From: Fasciolopsis buskii | Taxonomy: Eukaryota > Platyhelminthes > Trematoda > Plagiorchiida > Fasciolidae | NCBI GenBank assembly: GCA_008360955.1 | Contig: LUCM01007179.1 | Coordinates: 46,891-110,890, forward strand | DNA length: 64,000 bases | Direction: 5' to 3' | Shown: positions 57,601 to 64,000 of the stretch, piece after piece | How the letters are laid out: each line of letters starts with the position of its first letter | Position numbering within the stretch: the stretch's first letter is position 1 | Made by a program: the position numbers and the translations under genes | The notes under the pieces: generated by a model | Seen by the model: only the letters and a program-made list of their open reading frames with translations | What the model was told of the DNA's origin: nothing | Database searches by the model: none

Positions 57601-58850
57601 CGGATGTACGACTGTGTTGACTAGCCAACAATACCGGAAATTTAATCTAGTGTAGGAAATTATACCCCTATAACAGCAATTTCCAGTTATCCCGCAAACG
57701 TGAAGCCGAACTCGAAAACTGACTGTAATCAATAGTCTACTGTGTACAGATACATTTGAAAGACTCATTTTAGTGGTCCGTATGCTGGCTTTCATGCGCT
57801 CGTACCCTATCGTCGTGCCGCACTAGGTATGGCATAAAACTACCGTCCGTTGAACTCACATCATTGGCACTTATGATTCAGTGTGTATTTCCAAAGCAAA
57901 ATTGGCCAAGAACGCAATGACAGTTGGCGAGTTCATCACAAGTATTAGCTGCGCGCTGCCGTCTCATTGCTTGGCGAAGATTAAATGGACAAATCAGGTA
58001 TCTTCTGCAAAACATGTGCAGAAGGTTTGCGCTTACACAGATATGACACCGCAGCATGCACAGGCTGCGCGAGCTGGGACATTCTTCACTGATCCAGAGA
58101 GACCATTCGCCTCATTGCTTTTGTCCCTCGGCGAAGCAAAACGACACCCAAACGGGGAATGATCCCATTTTGCTCATCCACTTCTGAATAGACTGACGGT
58201 TTGAGAGGCGCTCCTCTGATCATCGTTCCAAAAACACTATAGTTGAGTCATTTGCACGCTGCCGGGAAATGGTGGGTACCATTTGGTGTCATTCTTACCA
58301 GACGGTTCTCATGAGACCTCAGGATGAGCCGGTCATTTGGTGTAAGGGTCAAATACTCTGCACTGCTTGAGATCATGAAGACTAACAGTCTGTCATTGAA
58401 AAATCATTTAAACCCAACCATCGGCTTGCGCAGTGTCCCACCATTGGTTGCCTGTTGTTACAAAACAGATGCAAGCACCCTTTGAGCCACCAAATTAGTC
58501 GTTCCCGGACTCGGTAACGGTGATTTTATTAGACGAACTTACACGCAACCGAACACCCTTCATGTTGATTACATGGAGGATTCCATGTTTATTTATCCAT
58601 TTCCATCGTCTCCAAAGGTCCTTTAGTATATCGAAAAATTTCGATTCGTTGGCCTTGTGTATACTCCTTGGCACACCCCTACTTGCGATGCACCTTTGTA
58701 GTGGCATCAGGTCCTCTTTCCTCTGTATCCACCTAATGAATATCCAGTGAGATCTTACAGTCTTCTGTTACTCATACAGCCAATTTTCGAAATCATTAAT
58801 AATATCCACATCACCCTTTACATTCGGCTCCACCTTACGCGTCCCACCAG
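48690..58850. other. 10-kb interval without recognisable elements or genes
   Basis: The longest frames (for example 49637-49930 plus, 51986-52318 plus, 57333-57620 plus, 57881-58162 plus) have no family motif that I recognise, and none of the LINE, PLE or Gypsy patterns found elsewhere occur. It is AT-richer in parts (55.2-57.3 kb). It may be unique intergenic or intronic DNA. Confidence 0.45.
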
Positions 58851-58859
58851 TTCTATTCG

Positions 58860-60790
58860 CTTCTTTCGATGAACTCAATATTATATTCGGGGGAAGTTGA
58901 TTTTTCTTCTTTTGGTGCTGTCACTTTTCCTCTCATGCCTGCATATTAGAGAGGCTAAAATCCAATTCTATTGCCTAACCTACTTTCCTCTTCCTAACTG
59001 CTTTTGCCCCAATACCATAACCAATTTTGACACTTCTACGACACTCTCCTCTGTGCATCCATCTTTGATGAATGGCTTCCATCTGCCGCTTTATCAGTCT
59101 AAGAAAGTCTTCACTTAGTATTCGGCCCCAATCCCTTAACTAACGTCAGTTCCGCTGGCTTGTTTCATTCTCCTGCTGGTGTAACCTAAACTTCCTAGCC
59201 TTCCCTGCTCTTTCTTGATATGACTCGTTTAGTCTCCATTTTTCCTCACAGGTTCCTGATTCGCCTCGGTCAGCTTTGCCCTTTTGTCTCCTATCGGGCA
59301 GAAGTAAATATAAATCTCGAACGGTTCTACTTAGCTCCCTACACCTGCCCCCAATCGTCCCCTCCACTCAGTTAACAGTGACGTTAGGAATCCGCAATTT
59401 AAATCATTCTGTCTGTCCATAATAACTAGATTGTTACTGCTTCCCTAGCATGTTGCTTTTAATAATGGCCGTCTTAACGATAGTTGTGGTACGGAACTAG
59501 GCAATCTGGTATTCGGGTCGCCGGTGAATAGTTATGAGATCCGCCTGGTTCCACTGAAGGTGCTGCTTCAAGACCATCCATCTCATTTCCCTTCCCCCGC
59601 AGATTGTTCGATCTCTTTTGTGCTTTTATTGGCACCCCGCTCCAGCGTGTTCGTGGAAAAGGTCTCCGTCGTCTTCGTGCAATCGGCTATTTCCCCGTAC
59701 TTTTTTCCACAACCCAAACCGCATTAGTGAGGATTCAACGCTAAGGTTCTCAACGAATAAATGTGGCTGGAGCTTATTCTTTTCAGGGCAACACCCTGTT
59801 TGCTGCATCGAATCGCCTGCATCAACCGTCCCTCTTTCAACTCTCAAAATGACACCAACAACTGCTGCAGACATCGAGCACCTCCACACTGGCTCCCTTC
59901 TTCCTGACAGCTTTCAGTCTGTGGCAGCTAAACAAGTTCCCCTGCTTTGTCCTGTGTTTCAGCTATCCAGCAGTTAAATAAACAAAACTGTTAAGACGGA
60001 TTTACTGGCAGGTCCGCCAAGCGTACCTTTTCCGCACTTTCGTCCTTCCGTTAAATCGCTGCTCCCGGCTGCCTTATCCCATGTTTCGCCGACTGCTTAT
60101 CTGTCATATATTTAAAACTTTCTCTTTAATATTCACCTTTCCTGAGACCTCAGTTCATATTCCGTAACTTGCAAAAAATTCTCACTGTCAGCGGTTCGCT
60201 GCCTTTTCATACTGACTAGGTGAACCAGGTCCATGTGTAAAAGCAATCACACCTTTTCTATTCCCTCATCCTGTGGCTGCCTAACCAGCTAATTCGATGA
60301 CTCTGAAATCTCGCAATAAGTTTATTGGTCCGTTATCTGACTCCAATTGAAAATTAATTTGACCGGAAGTTATTTATACACTGTTATCCATTTTTTCACA
60401 GCCTATATAATCCTCAATTTTTATCCGTTGCTTTTACCCGCTCGGCACCAAACGAGCCTCGACGGCTCCAGCTGTATTAAGAGTCAGATAGAACATAACA
60501 CTGAAAATCCCTCCCCATGGGCGCCAATGTGGATGGCTCTCCATTTTCCTGTTCGTATTTCCACCTGCCAATTACTTCTTCAGAATTGCCGTTTATATAC
60601 AATCCGAACGAATCTTTCAAACCTGCTGCAAAATGTGATCATTATGTCTTTTATTATTCTTAGGAAAAAGGTATGTGAAGTTCTAAAAAAACAACGAAGA
60701 CTGTGTCTGATTTTGAGTTGTCGATGGCTGCATCATCCTTTTTCAGTGCAACTAAACTTCCTGGATCGAAGGCTCGGATGATACCAGAAA
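58860..60790 (+). mobile_element. Possible 5' part of a LINE-D-like element
   Basis: The sense strand is strongly C/T-rich with Ser/Pro-rich broken frames (58897-59118, 59524-59977), as in LINE-D. Near 60570-60660 the frame reads 'TCQLLLQNCRLYTIRTNLSN', which resembles the first strand of a LINE endonuclease ('LL.NCRSL..K...L'). Beyond 60690 no nuclease continuation is readable. Direct nucleotide matches to 39780-42250 were not found, because that copy starts inside the nuclease. This is a compositional inference. Confidence 0.3.
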
Positions 60791-61258
60791 ATCACGTCCA
60801 AGGAGTTTGACATCCACGTATTTTTAACCACTCATATTTCTTAATTTGCTGAGCTTTATGCCTGTTAAAAACATGAAAAATATGGTGAAATGCTGATGGG
60901 TACAACAAAAGTTATCCCCCTATCAGCCGCAATTCCGGTTCTGCTTGAGAATAATTGGCACCCAGTTGTGTAAAACTAACCTCTTTCATCTCGGGTCATG
61001 TCAGAATCGTGACGGAATGAAAGATCGCTAGCGGAATCCATCCCCAAAGCTCAGTAGATACAGAAACTGGCGAAAATTGGCTGAATTCAGAGCAGGAGGG
61101 GGTGAAACGGTAGAATGGACAAAAACAAAGGGAATTCGGCATAGTAAACTTGAACCAGCCAGTCTTTGCAGCTGTCTGTTTTCAGTTTCAATGCCGGTTA
61201 TTTGAGCCACGTGTAGCAAAGGTGATCTGAGATTTGGATGAAAACAAAATAGATTGGC

Positions 61259-61477
61259 ATGCCTCTGTGGTACCAAACCGTGTCAGCATCAAACTGTACA
61301 AATAACGTAAACCTCAAGTGTGCGGCCAGTGCGGTGGTAAAAGGAGAGCCAAAGCTCGAATTCGATCGGTCGCAAACATGCAGCCACTTCAAGTTTAACG
61401 CAGAGAACAAATCGGTGCGGTTCACGAAAGGCCGATATAAACAAAATAACCGACAAACAGTGTGTGCATGGGATACG
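61259..61477 (+). other. Short open frame, weak exon candidate
   Basis: A 73-codon frame with balanced composition and several Cys and Lys residues ('CTNNVNLKCAASAVVKGEP', 'FDRSQTCSHFKFNAENK'), ending at a perfect-looking donor 'TAC|GTAAGC' at 61477. The upstream acceptor (AG at 61251-61252) lacks a pyrimidine tract and an in-frame stop directly precedes the ORF. An overlapping minus-strand frame (61198-61512) is equally long. I do not recognise either product. Confidence 0.15.
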
Positions 61478-61519
61478 TAAGCTGCTAGATATGGGTTGTT
61501 TTTAGTCAACATGCGCGGT

Positions 61520-64000
61520 TCGGGGAGGAACGAGGAGGATTTCCGAGGTATTCCTTCATAAAGATTGCCTCAGAATTGGGAAAAAGTGCTAGTGCGGGTG
61601 GATGTATTTTTCCGTTGCCTTCGTTTTAGGCAAAACTTTGTTCGTCTCCTTTCCATTCATATGTTAAAGACGTTGAAAGTGCTCAATCAAAAATGCCCTC
61701 TCTCTGAATCCGATACCGCGGTTGACTAGGCCCCTCGGTCGACAGTATAGAGAAGACGTGAGCCAGCATTCCGATGGGTGAATTGCATTTTATATATCGC
61801 GGCTCTAACGTAGCACCGATGCGACAGTGCGCGAGACCATAGAGAGATGTATAGTTGCCGAAGCGATTCAACTGCGAATTATGTCGATAAGCGTCGCACA
61901 ACTGCAATGAAACATACAAAACTAAATGGCGCTGAACATATAGCGAGAGCTAAAGTAGATCCAAAAGAAAATGGTGCCTGAGAGCAATCGGTTTTCGTTG
62001 AAAGATTGATGCCACTAATCAAGTTGCAACGTCACGCCATAATCCGCAGAATAAAAAGAAAAATGATTCTACTGCAACGGTGGATGTTGAATTCATTACA
62101 AGCAACCGTGAATATTGCGACTACAATTATGGTTACCGTCTCAACAGGAATGAGCTGAATAGAGTTTAGGAATAACGGAGGACTCCGGGACATCGCAGGT
62201 AGCATGACGGATTCCGTCCGGATGCAGATGACGTCCGGAAAAATCCGGGAAAATTCCGGTAAATGTCCAGTGAAATCCGGTGAGTGTGTACACTACATAT
62301 GGAAAATCCCGGGAACGTGCCAGACACCCTTCCGGTATCGACTCGATAAGTGGTGGGCAAACAAAAATGGCTTAATTGTTGAATTCCTTCCCACTTCCCA
62401 CCGGTTAAACATTTTTGGCTATCTTAATGGTCATAAGTCCACAATGGCACTATCTGGGGCAAACGACTGAACATTCCTGGGAATGTTTCTGCGACAAAAC
62501 CAAAACCACGGTATATCCCTGCGCAGCGATTTACAGCGATTAAGTCGAAAGACGAAAGAATGTGAAAATAATCTAGTACTGCAGACAGAAGAAGCAATAT
62601 CTGGTTCCCATTGTACCGTGTGTATTTAGCCGGCACCACTGTGAGACCTGGAAGGGAATGAAGGAAGAGACCGTCGGTTGAGACAGTTAGTGTGTGCACT
62701 GGGTTCACAGGTTACCTCTTTCAAAGTAATCGCTCGTTCTAGGAAAACATTTGATCGGTCTCATGCTCTAGCCTTGGTCTGGTTATATAAACAATGAAAC
62801 TGACGAAGAATCCGATCAACTACTTGGAAAGCTACTACGTTCTATGAACAACAAAATACACATTGGTCGATACGATAAAAGCATAGTAAGTGGCAATATG
62901 CGTACCTGCGAAATCTCATTCCCACTTATCGGTCAACCAATATTTGGCGATTCTCTTAATATGTAGGACTGATTCTTCCTGGAATGCCGTTATTGACTTC
63001 AAGGCAGCTGTTAGATAGTAAGCCAAAGCCATGGAATAAATCTGCCAATGGCTCCCACAAATCGCTGTCTGAAAACAACCATTTTCCCACAAGTTCCGAG
63101 CCAGTTACATTGCAAAGCAAGGTCCCTACCAATGGTCGCAGGCAGCATTCTGCGCACTGTGGTGCCTACGTCTCTGGGCCCACAACGCTTCGGTGCGTGG
63201 ACCCGGAATTCATATGAAAACTGTCGACAACCTTTAGTTGTGTTGAATTTGTCCATTGTCTTTAAGTCAGCTCGGCTAGTCCATTGAGGTCAAATGCTTT
63301 GGTTGTCTAGTAACTGGTACTAATGTCATCGTCCACAAGGTGTACATCCGACATGCGAGCAATGGCCGCCTGGCTGACCCTGATGCCACTTAAAGCCCAT
63401 AAAGTCCTTTCTAAGTCGTTTGCAAAGCCGAGAGTTTAGACCAGTTCAGCATAATCACCGTAACGGGTCCTGATGCTCTCACAGCATGCGGTTTGACGAC
63501 ATCGGATACTCTAATAAAAGCCCGATGTAAATTAAGTTCCGATCAAAGAAAATTAGCGTGGAAGTTGACACGGCTTCTACTGTGAACTGGGAGCAGCTGG
63601 CGGCTGGGATAAGTGTCCGCGTGGACTAAAAGAACGGTGAGATAAAGATTCATGTGAATACCTGGAAGCGACAATAATGGCGGCAAAAAATTACCCTGCG
63701 GGAATGGGGTTACCTTTCGCTGAAATCCTCCATGAGCTTCTGTGCCGAAGAAAGTTCCTTCGAACTGTCTTCGATGAATATCGGACGGGGAATCTGAAAA
63801 TATGTCGAGAGAAAAGATAACGTACGTCCCTCTGCTTGGATATATTTACGAGATAGGGGTCAAAGACCCATGATCATAAGAGGTGGTTCCTCGTTCGGAT
63901 TGCAATAGGAGCTGATTCTGGAAGTTCATGGCCTCCACCAGGTCGTCTACAAAACTGGTATTCTTTCATGAACTCATACAATGATACGGAATCCAGCACT
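61520..64000. other. No recognisable gene
   Basis: Short frames only. At 62210-62300 there is a cluster of imperfect AAAATCCGG-type repeats (four or five units), probably a degenerate minisatellite. Overlapping frames at 62984-63287 on both strands show no known motif. Confidence 0.4.

Noticed and set aside
57881..58162. 93-codon plus frame as a host gene
   Set aside because: Composition is plausible but no domain, homologue or good splice sites are apparent, and the start codon context is arbitrary.
62210..62300. AAAATCCGG cluster as a transcription-factor binding array
   Set aside because: Units are imperfect and irregularly spaced, so a degenerate minisatellite is the simpler reading.
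1..64000. tRNA or rRNA genes, CRISPR arrays, bacterial operons, riboswitches
   Set aside because: I looked for TTCGAAT-type T-loops with cloverleaf context, spaced direct repeats and ribosome-binding sites before long frames, and found none convincing.

Overview
This window looks like repeat-dense nuclear DNA from a parasitic flatworm, a cestode or trematode. I infer that from the transposon mixture: RTE-clade LINEs whose C-terminus and ATGATG-type 3' tail resemble those of trematodes and tapeworms, CR1/Jockey-like LINEs, Ty3/Gypsy pol fragments, and a Penelope-like element (PLE) with a C-terminal GIY-YIG nuclease. No prokaryotic operon structure, CRISPR array, rRNA or tRNA gene is visible. 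I cannot name the species. I recognise no intact host gene. Two very weak exon candidates (22930-23133 minus, 61259-61477 plus) are the only hints of host coding sequence.

Layout. 0-8.9 kb: a short dispersed repeat, an RTE C-terminal scrap, an N-terminal PLE scrap (about 1.0-1.56 kb) and a badly decayed Ty3/Gypsy pol (5.2-6.4 kb, plus). 8.9-14.8 kb: a minus-strand CR1/Jockey-like LINE (here LINE-A) split by a PLE (9.86-12.34 kb) that is flanked by a 12-bp target-site duplication. 15.8-20.5 kb: a dispersed repeat block, a second minus-strand LINE family (LINE-B) and a plus-strand RTE 3' end. 23.8-29.3 kb: the same repeat block again, then a third LINE family (LINE-C, minus) with ORF1, endonuclease and C-terminus but no RT core. 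30.1-37.7 kb: RTE 3' end, second LINE-A copy (minus), a probable LTR and Gypsy integrase (minus), an internally deleted RTE, and another RTE family (plus). 39.8-42.2 kb: a fourth LINE (LINE-D, plus). 43.5-47.8 kb: two 678-bp inverted arms with one mismatch around a 2.9-kb spacer. 47.8-48.7 kb: a 5'-truncated LINE-B copy. 48.7-58.8 kb: no recognisable element. 58.9-60.8 kb: pyrimidine-rich, probably the 5' part of a LINE-D-like element. 60.8-64 kb: nothing recognised.

How the parts fit. Every recognised coding segment comes from a mobile element, and every one is broken by frameshifts, stops or deletions, so the window is a nested and eroded transposon landscape. Several junctions give a relative order: the PLE inserted into an existing LINE-A. 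The inverted-repeat structure is much less diverged than its LINE-B neighbour, so it is younger, is kept alike by gene conversion, or is an assembly artefact. I did not find a convincing new biological system. The strongest anomalies are the 678-bp inverted repeat and the palindromic head of the PLE.
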